Shown one piece after another: positions 42,885 through 53,941 of a DNA stretch of 64,000 bases (position 1 is the first letter of the stretch; each line of letters opens with the position of its first letter). The translations under genes and the position numbers were made by a program. The stretch is taken from contig OX485803.1 in the NCBI GenBank assembly GCA_950295325.1, positions 7,440,001 to 7,504,000 of the forward strand, given 5' to 3'. Under the pieces are notes generated by a model that was not told the DNA's origin, did no database searches, and saw nothing but the letters and a program-made list of their open reading frames with translations. Source of the DNA: Polytrichum commune (taxonomy: Eukaryota > Streptophyta > Polytrichopsida > Polytrichales > Polytrichaceae).

Positions 42885-45800
42885 ATGGCCATGGTGTGCC
42901 GTGCGAGTTTAGTGTTTGCCAAGAGCAGAGGAAGTTCGGGTAGTGCGATCAGGGCTGCGGCAGTGCCGCCGGAGAAAGTTGCAACAAATGACACTACATC
43001 TCAAGTTTCCCTTCGGTTGTCTTCTTCGACCAGCAGCAGTGTTCAAAGCCAGCTCGTACTCATGCGCCATGGTAAGCATTCATACAACAATCAACAGTCA
43101 TATAACGATCATGTCTACCGTTGTTTCAAAAATTTCAGCTCTAAGAACAGGATACTGTATTATGAAATTTCTTGATGTTGGGAGAGGAGGATTAAATCAT
43201 CACCTTCCTGCTGCATATCTGATATATATGTGAACTGGACGATTCTGTTCATTTTCATCTACCACACCTAGTTTGGCATCTGCTCACACGAATCTGCATT
43301 TACACCCACTTAAACACATGGGTTAGTATTAGAAAATGGGAGAGTGGGTGCAATTGTTTTTCGATGAATAACACCGAGGTTATGAGACAGTTATAGACAG
43401 ATCATGTCTACGAAGTTGTTGTAAATTCTCAGCTCAACCTCCAGATTTCCTGCTGCATATCTGAAATTATGTAAATTGGACGATTCTCTTCGTTTTCATC
43501 TACCACAACCTAGTGTGGCATCTGCATTTATACCCACTGTACAAATGTTTAGCATCATGAAATGGGCGAATGGGTGCAAATTTGTTTGCAGGAATTGCAC
43601 CAAGGTTATCAGATAGTTGTACAGATCATTTCTACCTATTTGTTTCAAATTTGCAGTTCAAGAAGAGACTAGTGTATTATGGAACGCATTTTGAGGTTCT
43701 CATTCTTCTAGAGTTATTAAATCAGGACAGCAGGATGAAGTCACCTTCCTGCTGCATATGTGAAAACTATGTGAAATGAGTTAGTATTATGAAATGGGAG
43801 AATGTGTGCAAATCTATCATGGGGAATAGCACCGAGGTATTTGGGCTTCTATTGATGTTGTTGTTGATGTTATTTCTCAATTTGGGTACAGGTGAAAGCA
43901 TGTGGAATGACTTAAAGCTCTTCACAGGGTAAGGATCACTCCCTTTCTCCTACTTAAAAGTGCTTTTAGTGTGCCAACGCTCGCCCTAACCCATGATCTG
44001 AGCAAAGCAGAGCTTTCATCTCTTATGGAAGCAATTGAAGGTCTCTTTATGTTGCATAATGTTGGTGGATATTTTTGGAGATTGTGCTTCATCATCCTCT
44101 TCAATTCATAGGTTGAGGTCCACGCTTAACCTGGTCTCTGGCCTGCAGGGATGTGGATATTCCACTTACAGAGAAAGGAGTGATGGAAGCATTGGCAGGT
44201 GGGCGAGCAGTTTGTGAAATTGACTTCGACATTATTTTCACCAGCCGTCTTGTTCGGGCCAAACAAACTGCTCTTATTGCTATGACCCAGGTTTGTATCC
44301 ACAACCTTTTGTATATGCCGAAAGCATTTGTCATTGTATGTGATGCGTTCGTAGGTTATGACCAGTGCTGTCTGGTATATAGTGGACACATGGTATCAAA
44401 GAACCTACCTATGGGTATCAAAATTATAATACCAATCAAATACTGATCTTTGGTGGGTATGTAAAGGTGAGAAAATCTTTTAATACCCAAGTCTTTAGTT
44501 GGGTCAATACCATCCTAAACATATTGATACTAAGGTGATTTCACCTAGGTATGAAGGTTCTTGCATGGTATATAGACCCGAATAGTATTGAAAACTAAAA
44601 TACATTCAAATAACCATACCCTATTGGTATCAAAAAATGTAAAGTCTTCATCATAGATACCTAAATGGTATAAAGAAAAAGATGATACTAGACCCAACAG
44701 TGGTTATCACAACTATTAAGCATGATTGTCGGGGCATTGGTGACTCGGGCTATCTTCACCCTCAACCTACCGCATTGAAGTTTCCTACATTGAAGGCTTC
44801 CATTATGACCTTGTGTGAAGGCGATCTTGGTCCTCAAAGGATTCACCAACAAGATGTATGGGTGTGTATATGAGCAGAGCAAGTTCAAGCGAGTGCCTGT
44901 TTTGGTAAGGGGTGGATTCTATGGAAAAGGCAAGACAGGTGATGCAAATCGCATACGTCTGCGTGATGCGGCTGCGAAAGCCCTTGACACAGCCTCTTGC
45001 AGAATGGTCCCTGTATATGCTGACCCTGCTCTAAATGAACGCTGTTATGGTAATCTTCAGGTGAGCTCCTGCTCACAAGGTGCTCAAGTTTTTGTTGCCC
45101 ATATATCATCTTGAGCATCTTTTTACTACCTAGAAATTCATGATATTCAAGTTCCGTGCTGATTCAAATTAGATTGTACTTAGGCCCCCTGTGCACTAAA
45201 GAGGCTGAGAGCTTGAGAGCTTGAAGAAAGGATCCTTCTCTTTGGCAAGGGAGTTCCTAACACATGTTTGTTCACTCAAAGCCACTTTTACACTTGAGCT
45301 TTCAAGCTTGAGAGAGTCAACTTTTTACCAGGCTTAGAACGCTTAGATGGCATAAGCCTTGATGGATCTCAGTGGAATGACTACGACAAGCTCTTGGTCA
45401 AAATCCTAACCCACCTCCATGAGGTAGCTAAGGGATGTTGAGAGTTTGAGCTCTCATTTTGTAGGCCCTAAGCCAATGGGCTTCCAAGCATTCATTGACC
45501 TGTCACGATTGCTTCTTTGTTTAGTAACATCCCCCCTTGATATCTCACTTTGAGTATGGCCAGTTTCCACTTGCTCAAACTATTAAGAGCTTGAAGATTG
45601 GTCAAGCTCTCAATAGTTTAAGCTTTGGCTGAAAGCTTGTCAACTTCAAATTTCAAACTCTTGGCTATTGCAAGCATAGCTTGGCATCAGATAACTTTGT
45701 TTAGATTAGAAACAGTTGTTTAAGTTCACCTTATACAAGTGAAGGTAATTCTGGGTGCTTCAATAGATGAACTGTGGCCAATGGAGGGGGATTGTGAAGG

Positions 45801-46742
45801 CACTGTATTCTACATTCCTATGTAGTGAATATATCCCTTCTTTGTTGGCTTCCAATGTGTTTGATTGTAAAACAGGATCCAGGTGAATTACAAAGTGTGT
45901 CCACCCTTTGATGGTCATTCCATGCGTCTCTTATTGAGTATCTGAATGGTTCACATTGAATAGCCTATAGTGTTTGCAATATCTTTCAGTAATCAAGAGC
46001 TGGTACATTTTGAACAGGGTTTAAACAAAGCGGCAGCAGCTGCGGAGTTTGGTGAGGAAATGGTGACCAAATGGCGTCGAAGTACTGACACACGGCCTCC
46101 TCAAGGGGAGAGTTTACAAGTAAGTGACAAGTTGTCAAAGAATAGTTGAGATTACATACATATCACCACATTCCTACACATTCCAACTATGGTATATAAA
46201 GTATAATACCTTTGATTGGTTATTTTATGGAGTTTCTAATCATCCATTTCTCCTGGCAGGATACATTCACACGCTCAGTTGGCTTCTTCCAGTCAACAAT
46301 AGAACCACGGTTGAAGGAAGGCCGCAATGTTTTCCTTGTTGCGCATGGAAATGTACTACGGTGTCTCATCTCCCATCTTGCAGGATTATCAGACCTTGAA
46401 ATGCTCCGTCTACAGGTAACATATGAAATGCATCTTATTATTTTTAGAAATAATTCCTAGTTACATTTGGCGCTGAGACCCAATACTTACTACAAAATGC
46501 TTGCCTTTGTGGAGCATGCTTCCCGATCTCTGGCATGAACTATTTCTTATATCAATCACTGATTTGTTCATCATTCTGTGCAGATATTGACTGCCTTGCC
46601 ATATGCATACACCTACAATGGCAACGAATTTGCAGAGTGTTGTATTCTTCCCCCACTAGATCGAGCAAACCACCCCATTGACAATATGCCACTTGGAATC
46701 TCATCTGTTTTGAAAAGAGGAGAGCTGGACTCCTTGATATGA
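42885..46742 (+). CDS. 2,3-bisphosphoglycerate-dependent phosphoglycerate mutase (dPGM type)
   Basis: Exons 42885-43071, 43892-43928, 44149-44290, 44878-45060, 46018-46119, 46260-46415 and 46584-46742 join in frame to 321 aa. The enzyme interconverts 3- and 2-phosphoglycerate through a phospho-histidine. The catalytic motif LVLMRHGES is at 57-65 (His62). VDIPLTEKG, FTSRLVRAKQT, the signature ERCYGNLQGLNKA, RRSTDTRPPQGES and the second catalytic-pocket His in LVAHGNVLR (246) follow in family order. The first ~45 residues are Ala/Ser/Arg-rich and resemble a plastid transit peptide. The segment SKFKRVPVLVRGG through RMVPVYADP is longer than in bacteria, as in plant dPGM-like proteins. The 37-bp second exon splits the RHG motif. 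Intron 1 carries a tandem triplication. Confidence 0.93.
43080..43850. repeat. Three diverged ~250-bp tandem repeats in mutase intron 1
   Basis: Shared blocks recur three times: an ACAGATCAT or ACGATCATGTCTACC start, TTCCTGCTGCATATCTGA or TGTGAA, and GTATTA(G/T)GAAATGGG. Units one and two also share GACGATTCT and TTTTCATCTACCACA. Units begin near 43,085, 43,385 and 43,605. Confidence 0.7.
44390..44690. repeat. Intron block with repeated GGTATCAA/TTGATACC motifs
   Basis: GGTATCAAA, GGTATTAT-like and GATACC or GATACT motifs occur in both orientations about ten times within 300 bp of mutase intron 3. A small inverted-repeat element is likely, but its ends are unclear. Confidence 0.45.
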
Positions 46743-49126
46743 TTGACTGACCCTTTCCTATTACCTTCCACTTCCACTTTTTAAAGGGTTACTTTGTTGC
46801 AGAGATGAAGACTGACAAGGATATTTCTTCACATTGAAGGGGTTTAGAGGTTGTGAATATTAGTTGTCTGTAGGTTCATGTAATATTTCCATAGACATGT
46901 TGTAGACTAGATATAAGTGACCCAGCCAAGAATAGTGCAGGGCCTCATACTCACTACTGTCAAATAATCTTTTTCATCTGCCAAGCTAATCAATCTTGTG
47001 AGAGCGATATGTTTCTTGCTTTTGGAGATCCAACAAAGTTGACCTCCCGGAACATGATATTGTGAGCAGAAGATTGGACTTTGTCAATGAGCGGAGTGAT
47101 GAATGGTGAATATGTGTTTGACAATACCCCCAGATATCATTTGATTACAACTGTTAGCATGTGGTAGGTGTTCATGCAATTGTGATTGATGTCATGTCAA
47201 CAGAATGTGTATACATGGATTGGGTTACACATGATTTTCTTATAGATGTCTCCAAATTCACGACTTGTTATATGGAAACAGCTATTATCAGAAGTGTGCA
47301 AATTACAAAGAATCAACCTGAGCTCTGTGTATGAAGGGTTAGCAAATTAGGGGTAGAGGAAATGGTGGGAAATCAAGCAGTTGTGAGGAATATGATGCCC
47401 TGTGAACAAGAACAGTTGTAATTGATCCACATCTGCTGTAAATGTTACGGAGTTGAATACTGCCAAGCATTAATTGCAGGTCTCTCACATGTTGCACTTT
47501 CACAAACTTTGATATGGTCTCTTGTTGCTGCACCTCTCTGGCAACCATGTTCCAAGACTCATGTCTGGAAAATTCTCCTCAGAAGTTGCAAGATGATAGC
47601 CGAGCTTACTGGAATGCTCAAGTTGCTTGTGAAATTCAATCTTGCAAGACTCCTGGAGTGTTCTGAACACTACCTATCTATCAAGTATTTGAGTGGAATG
47701 GGAGTATTAGGTATATTAGCCCACGCACACTTAGGGCGACGTTCCATGTACGGGTCCCGGTCCATTCTTGAAAAATAAATGGGTGGGTGGGTGAGATAAG
47801 GGTGCTGCCATGTGCCCATTCCCCTCACCCAAGGATTGGTACCCCACATGGATGGGTGTCCCGCATTGTACGTTGTGTAAGAACGGGCGCCAGAGGACTA
47901 GCGGTCCTAACGGTCAAGAGAAGGACATGTGCTGGTTAGAGAGCTCCGGTGACCAGAATGGCCGGTCACCTTGGGTACTAAAGGCCATATTGTTCTTCAA
48001 GTCCTTTCTTTTGGGGTACTCCTAAGGCTCATTGCTCTTGCATCATGCACTCTTTGTACACTCAAAGCCTAGTTGTGAGAAGAAATGAAAAGGAAAGAAG
48101 AGGTAGAAAATGATTGTATGTTATATCGTTGGAGTTCTCATCGTGAACTAAAGTGAACTCATGGGAATGTGTATCTCATGATGTTTTCAAGAATTTGGAT
48201 CACCATAACAACAAATACATATATAAAATGCAACGTGATAGTAAGTGTTGGGTTTAATAAACTCAAAATAAAATTGAAGACTATTCAAATGTATAAAAAA
48301 TGTGTTATCACAATTTGAACTGAAAGTAAAATATGAAAATATTTATGTATTTCCATAGATGACATCCGTACCAACCTATATATGGACACCAAGAACACAT
48401 AATTTAAAATTCATTCAATAAATGTACGGGAATTCTTGTACAAGTCAAATATCAAAAGTTAAATGATGATGACCTTCATAACCGGTCACCTTCACAAAGT
48501 GTGTCATCATATTATTCACCAAATTTGATAAGAAAGTAGGACATCGAAATAAACCAACACCCCACATAGAAGTACCCCTCCATCAAATGAGTGACATCAC
48601 CCATATTTTGGATGATGTCCCCCATTTCTCACCCACTTAAAAAATGGACCGGCACCATCACATGAAACTTGGCCCTTACTGGTGCGGGCCACCAGTGAAT
48701 GGTTCCTAGTAACACTGGTCACATCCAGAGGCTACTACTGACCAAACTAGAACTAAAAAGTGACCATGCTGGTAGGAGCCGTTCACTGATCGCCCACACC
48801 AGTAAGTGTGACCATGCTATAAATTTATCCACTAATAGGCAAGGATGATGAAATCATGGCACATTGTTCTTAAAGAGTACAATGATATGCAATCGTGCAA
48901 GCAATCAAACTAGGTGAAACGAAGTCGGTCGATTGAACACATTTAAGTCCTTGAACACATTCATGCAGGTGTCTCAGAAATGCAACCTTGGATGCAATTC
49001 TTCAAATTGGGGTAATAATTTTATGCTATATCTTAAAATCTTAAACTTTGAACCGTACCCATCTTGAAAATGTAGCATCTCTCTGATCATAAATCCTGCC
49101 GGCCTCAGATTGGCAACTGGAGGACA
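46743..49126. other. Intergenic after the mutase gene
   Basis: The mutase 3' UTR comes first, then DNA without supported genes. A G-rich stretch at about 47,720-47,990 (GGGTGGGTGGGTGAGATAAG) has partly matching inverted sequence at 48,590-48,690 and may mark the ends of an old element. A compact hairpin follows at 48,675-48,806. Confidence 0.5.
48675..48806. repeat. 132-bp hairpin, ~47-bp imperfect stem
   Basis: CTTACTGGTGCGGGCCACCA on the left faces GCCCACACCAGTAAG on the right. GTGAATGGTTCCTAGTA faces TAGGAGCCGTTCAC. The loop is about 37 nt. MITE-like. Confidence 0.75.
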
Positions 49127-49130
49127 TTAA

Positions 49131-50363
49131 GTTCCCCCACGAACTTTTTTGGGGAGGAAGATTCAGGCAGGGACAGCCGCCCATCTAGAAAATCAGGATT
49201 TTTTGGACCCGACCAAAAATTGTTGCCTGCCTGCCCGACTTCGGGAAAACCATTGTCCTTGCATTCTTGAAGGCCACTTATCCACAAATCCCATATTGAG
49301 CGCACTGCATCTTCAAGGTATATGTTCACTTCCATTGAGTAAGTATGCAATTGATTGGGATTTCATTTTCAAACTGAAACCGCCAATAAAGCATGTAATT
49401 AACTTGGAGGTCAAAAATATTACAAAATCCTCATTAGCACCGAGGTTATAATTTTTGTGACTTACCATTGAAAGGGTCTTTGTCGTTCTAAAATGGAACT
49501 AAACTTAGTGATGTTTTTTTATATGTTAAATATTATAGTCTAGTTAAAACCTTGTACTTTCACAAAGTATTCATATGCATTTAAACTAATTAAGTGTGAT
49601 TGAATGCAACTAAGTCTACTTAATTCTGATTAATCTCAATTAAGCCCAATTAAATCAGAAAATATGCTTACCAAATTATTTAAGCTTAATTACATATAAA
49701 TTATAATTACTGGAGTTAATTCCAGTAAATCATGATTAATTCCAGCAAGCACATTTTATAATTAATTAGACTTAATTAATTTGGTAAGAATGCTTTCTAA
49801 ACTAAATTGGGCTTAATTAGGATTAATTAGACTTAGTTAAATCCAATTACACTTAATTTGTTTAAATGCGTATGAAAACTTTGTGATAGTAGAAGGTATT
49901 AACTAAAATATCATAAAATATTAAGTATAATAATATTAAAACTATTAAAAATAAATCACTAATTTTAGTTCCGTTTTAAAATGACAAAGACCCTTTCAAT
50001 GGTAAGTCACAAAAATCATAACCTCAGTGCTAATGAAGATTTTGTAACATTTTTGACCTCCAAGTTGATTACATGCTTTATTGGCGGTTTCAATTTGAAA
50101 ACGAAATCCCAGTCAATTGCTTACTTACTTAATGGAATTGAACATATATATTGGATTTGGAACCTTGACGATGAAGTGCACACAATATGGGATTTGTGGA
50201 TAAGTGGCCTTCAAGAATGCAAGGGCAATGGTTTTTTTGAAGTCGGGCGGGCGGGAAGCAATTTTCTATCAGGTCCAAAACATCTTAATTTTTTGGACAG
50301 GCGGCTGCCCCTACCCGAATATTCCTCCCCAAAAAAGTTCGTGGGGGGGGGGGGGGGGGGAAC
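49131..50363. mobile_element. 1.23-kb foldback element flanked by TTAA
   Basis: Arms of about 600 bp are inverted copies around a centre near 49,740. The ends are GTTCCCCCACGAACTTTTTT and AAAAAAGTTCGTGGGGG, with a run of 18 G at 50,343-50,360 before AAC. TTAA flanks both sides (49,127-49,130 and 50,364-50,367), as for piggyBac-type target duplication. Arm landmarks such as CCTTTCAATGGTAAGTCAC, CATGCTTTATTGGCGGTTTC and ACTTATCCACAAATCCCATA occur once in each orientation. No transposase is visible, so it is non-autonomous. Confidence 0.8.
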
Positions 50364-50687
50364 TTAACGGCGGACACTAAAGGGACCCCAATGAGCTCTC
50401 TCTGGCATGACAAATGCCGGTGGGGCCCACCATTGCCACTGCCCCCTAAAACTTTTCGCGCCCTTGCCCACACAGTTCGGGCAAGGTTGCATGACATCTC
50501 TTCACAAACGCTTCTCTTCCCCGATGTCCCCCACTCCAACATAATAACAATTGCCTTTTAGTATAATTCCTTCAATACCATCATAAGTCTTGTCATGCAT
50601 TGCGATTGTCCTTCATCACTCTTGTCCTTCACTACGACTGTCCTTCAAGACTTGGTTTTGTCCTTCATGCCTATTGTCCTTCACCAG

Positions 50688-51076
50688 GATTGAAGGCCAC
50701 TTGTCCATATAACCTATATTGAGTGCACTTCATCTTCAAGGTCCAAAATCCAATATATATGTTCACTTTCATTGAGTAAATGAGCAATTGATTGGAATTT
50801 CTTTTTCAAAGTGAAACTGTCAATAAAGCATGTAATTAACTTGGAAGTCAAAAACATTGCAAAAGCCTCATTAGCACTGAGGTTAAAATTATTGTAACTT
50901 ACCATTGAAAGGGGCTTTGTCATTCTAAAATTAATGTTTTATATTTAGTGTGTTTATTTTATAATAGTTTACTTAATACCTTCTACTTTCATAAAAGTAT
51001 TCATACACATTCCAACTAATTATGTGTGATTAACTGTAATTAAGTCTAATTAAACCCAATTAAATTAGAAAGTATG
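50688..51076. mobile_element. Single arm of the same foldback family
   Basis: TGAAGGCCACTTGTCC, TTCATTGAGTAAATGAGC, AAAGCATGTAATTAACTTGG and CTTACCATTGAAAGG repeat the left arm of the 49.1-kb element. The match stops at AAAGTATGCT, where a telomere-like repeat begins. Confidence 0.75.
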
Positions 51077-51104
51077 CTAAACCCTAAACCCTAAACCCTA
51101 AACC
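51077..51104. repeat. Interstitial telomere-type repeat (CCCTAAA)n
   Basis: Just over three perfect AAACCCT units, the plant-type telomere sequence, sit exactly at the broken end of the foldback arm. Confidence 0.85.
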
Positions 51105-51480
51105 AAATTACGCTGGACAGAGCTCGTTGGGTCCCTAGCGTCCGCCGAACTGGACGTCCTCCCAAATAAACTGTTGAAGCTTTCATAGGAGAACTTAAAG
51201 TTAAACCTGAGGATGTATTCTATCTTTGGATCCAAGTTCACACGAAGTCGATGGAGGCCACTACCAATCCCCAGGATTTCAGAATGACGCGCCGAATAAT
51301 ACACGGTGGGGTCGGCTCCACCTTCTACGAATTGGACTTTACTATCTTATTAAATTGAAGATTGTCAATTACCTCTAAGCTCACGCAGGTGCATCTAGCA
51401 ATGGGTAACTTGCGTGGAGCTGAGAAGTCGGAAAGGAGGTCCCTCGTGAAGATTGCAATTTCATACAACACCGACGGCCT
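51098..51480 (-). other. Unidentified coding-like island (possible exon remnants)
   Basis: Read on the minus strand, one open stretch begins after AG at about 51,477 (DWRRPSVLYEIAIFTRDLL) and runs to a GTAATT donor near 51,370. A second, with VEGGADPTVYYSARHSEIL and RVNLDPKIEYILRFNFKF, occupies about 51,340-51,100 and ends in TAG next to the telomere repeat. Base composition is more gene-like than the surroundings. I do not recognise the protein and cannot show that the two stretches belong together. Confidence 0.3.
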
Positions 51481-51699
51481 TCTCCAATCTAGGAGGAAAG
51501 TTGAAGAGAAATCAAACGTCAGCAGATTCTTGCTTTCTGGTACTGAAAACTGTAATCGCCTGGTTTGTTCTGTATTTGCTACATAGTTTGCTATACTTTA
51601 CAGATCAGGAGAAATGGTGTCCTCGAGAGCAGAGCAGAGCAACCCATTCACCTTTGCTTTTGATTGTAGGGTGTCCCTGTTTGGTAGTTCGGAGGTTTC

Positions 51700-52145
51700 C
51701 TGAAGAACTGCCTTGAGAATGATTGGAGAGTAAATTCCGCAGTTCTGTACACCCATGTTGTTTTTGTTTTCCCAATCTGTGTAGGTTTGTCGTTGCACTT
51801 TGTCCCATTCCGTCCTTGGATGCTTCACTTGCCCTACCTCTCTGTCTTAAAGCATATGAACTTCTACGGTCACCTGAACACTTGATGATGTACATACGCA
51901 ATTGAGCCACAAAAAAGAAGTGTCGCGATGGTTTCTGAAAAACTGCCTTGAGAGTAATTGGATATTTAACCCCGCAGTTTGTGTAGATCCATGTTCTTGT
52001 TTTTCCGAATCTGTGTAGGATCGTGGTTACACTTTGTCCCATTCTGTCCTTGCATGTTTCACCATGATGACCAAAGCATCTACCTCTACCTAAAGAACTT
52101 CTACGGATCACCTGAACACTTAACGATGTGCATAAACGATCGAGC
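51700..52145. repeat. ~230-bp tandem duplication upstream of the P450
   Basis: Unit 1 starts near 51,704 and unit 2 near 51,936, both with AACTGCCTTGAGA. Both carry CCGCAGTT, TTTTTCC or TTTTCCCAATCTGTGTAGG, CACTTTGTCCCATTC, GAACTTCTACGG and CACCTGAACACTT. They end about 170 bp upstream of the P450 start codon. Confidence 0.8.
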
Positions 52146-52309
52146 GATACAAAAACTTGTTGTAATGTAACCGAGCACTCTTCGGTGTACTCTTCTCCTC
52201 TATGTTCATTCTTCTACAGTCAGAGGGATTATAGTCTTTCCAATGCTGGTTAAATTCACCTTCTCACCTAATTGACAAACTCTGGTCGGATGCACACAGA
52301 TGCCTCAAA

Positions 52310-53941
52310 ATGGAAATTCAGGAATCTTCTGTTACACCATGGACATCGACCACTACAATTGCAACGCTCGTCATTGTGACATTCTCATTGATCATTTACA
52401 CATGGTGGCGACATCCGCTGTATGGACAAAACAGAGGGCCGAAGATTTTTCCAATTGTTGGTTGCCTGCCTCAAGCTCTTATGAACTGTGACCGAGCGTA
52501 CGACTGGTCAACGGATGAGATGAAGAAAACTCCAACAATGACCATGCGGCTTGTCTTCCCAGGAATCGAATTCGTCGAGACTGCCAACCCTGCCAATGTG
52601 GAGTACGTCTTGAAAACAAAGTTTGAGGATTACACAAAGGGAGAATGGTTCCGCACTAATTTGTTCGATGTGTTCGGCAACGGGATGTTGAATGTTGATG
52701 GCAGTGCATGGAAATTGCAACGCAAAGTGGCCATGCAAGAGTTCAACACACGTACACTTCGAGTTTTCTTAGTGCAAGTCGTCCAAAGCGAGCTGAAGAG
52801 CCGAATGGTTCCGATCCTCGAATCCTTTTGTGACAAGCATGAGGATCATATTGACATGCAAGACCTTTTGTTGCGATTTACATTCGATACAATTTGCCAG
52901 CTTGCCTTCGGAATGGACTTCGGGGGGCTGGAGATGTCTTTACCCTCCATTCCCTTCGCAAAAGCTTTCGACGATGCAGTCATCAATAGCACTCTTCGTT
53001 TCTGGAGTACCTTCCCTCCATGGAAGGTCAAGAAATACTTCAACATCGGCAGTGAGAAGATCCTCAAAGACTCCTTATCCGTGATAAATGAATTTGCATC
53101 AACCGTCATTCAAACACGTAGGAAGGAGATCTCAAATGGTGAAGGCGATCATCAACGCTTAGACCTCCTTTCGAGGTTCATGCATGTTGCAGATGAAGCC
53201 GTCATGGGGTTCAAACAAGACCCGACGTTGAAACTTGACATTCGAAACAAGTCAGGTGACCAAGCTTCCGATCTATTTCTTCGAGACATCGTCATATCCT
53301 TCGTCCTGGCCGGAAGAGACACATCCGCATCGGGGTTAACATGGTTTTTCTGGCTACTTTCACAAAACCCCAGAGTTGAGAGTGTCATTCTTAGAGAGAT
53401 CCAAGCCACCATAGCTTCAAGGAAAGCATCAGAAACTAAAACATCAGATGATGGTGGCGGCGATGATGAATTCCTCTTCTCGTTTGAAGAGCTCAAGGGA
53501 ATGCATTATCTTAGTGCAGCTTTGACAGAGTCGATGAGAATCTACCCTCCGGTTCCAGATGACTCTAAGGAATCGGAAGTGGATGATGTGCTCCCAGATG
53601 GAACTAAGGTTTGCAAAGGGACAAGGATTTCATTCCAGATATATGCCATGGGTAGAAACCATCACATCTGGGGAGACGATTTCCTGGAGTTTCGTCCCGA
53701 GAGGTTTATTGAAGATGGTGTTTTCGTTCCTCCCAGTCCGTTCAAGTATCCGGTGTTTTTCGCTGGTCCAAGAATCTGCATCGGCAAGGACATGGCCATG
53801 ATTCAGATGAAGCTCATCGCTGCCGCTTTGATCTATATGTATACTTTCGAGGTGCGACAAGGCCATCGCGTCCAGTATGACTGGAATTTGACCATGAAGA
53901 TCCAGGAGGGTTTGCCAGTGCGAGTGCGGCGACGGCGGTGA
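52310..53941 (+). CDS. Cytochrome P450, CYP86 clan (CYP94-like), intronless
   Basis: A single uninterrupted frame of 543 aa, normal for a microsomal P450. An N-terminal membrane anchor lies at about 15-33 (TTIATLVIVTFSLIIYTWW), followed by a basic/Pro-containing hinge (GPKIFPIVG). The I-helix oxygen-activation motif AGRDTS is at 334-339 and ExxR (ESMR) at 407-410. The FRPERF segment lies near 461-466 and the haem loop FFAGPRICIG at 483-492, with Cys490 as thiolate ligand. YPPVPDDSK, VLPDGT, the GTRISFQIYAMGR segment and PFKYPVFFAGPR are closest, from recall, to CYP94 and CYP86 families. These are fatty-acid omega-hydroxylases and jasmonoyl-Ile oxidases. Substrate cannot be fixed from sequence. 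Its lack of introns contrasts with all neighbouring protein genes and is usual for CYP86/94 members. Confidence 0.95.
   Translation: MEIQESSVTPWTSTTTIATLVIVTFSLIIYTWWRHPLYGQNRGPKIFPIVGCLPQALMNCDRAYDWSTDEMKKTPTMTMRLVFPGIEFVETANPANVEYVLKTKFEDYTKGEWFRTNLFDVFGNGMLNVDGSAWKLQRKVAMQEFNTRTLRVFLVQVVQSELKSRMVPILESFCDKHEDHIDMQDLLLRFTFDTICQLAFGMDFGGLEMSLPSIPFAKAFDDAVINSTLRFWSTFPPWKVKKYFNIGSEKILKDSLSVINEFASTVIQTRRKEISNGEGDHQRLDLLSRFMHVADEAVMGFKQDPTLKLDIRNKSGDQASDLFLRDIVISFVLAGRDTSASGLTWFFWLLSQNPRVESVILREIQATIASRKASETKTSDDGGGDDEFLFSFEELKGMHYLSAALTESMRIYPPVPDDSKESEVDDVLPDGTKVCKGTRISFQIYAMGRNHHIWGDDFLEFRPERFIEDGVFVPPSPFKYPVFFAGPRICIGKDMAMIQMKLIAAALIYMYTFEVRQGHRVQYDWNLTMKIQEGLPVRVRRRR

Noticed and set aside
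43080-43850. Possible CRISPR-like array in the mutase intron
   Set aside because: The units are ~250 bp, diverged, and not short identical repeats with unique spacers. The genome is a plant's.
49981-50367. 128-codon open frame ending in a poly-Gly stretch
   Set aside because: It lies entirely within one arm of the foldback element and runs into the 18-G tract. The opposite arm does not preserve it.
51605-52111. 168-codon open frame on the minus strand
   Set aside because: It is produced by reading through the two units of a tandem duplication. Its internal repetition reflects the DNA repeat and it matches no family.
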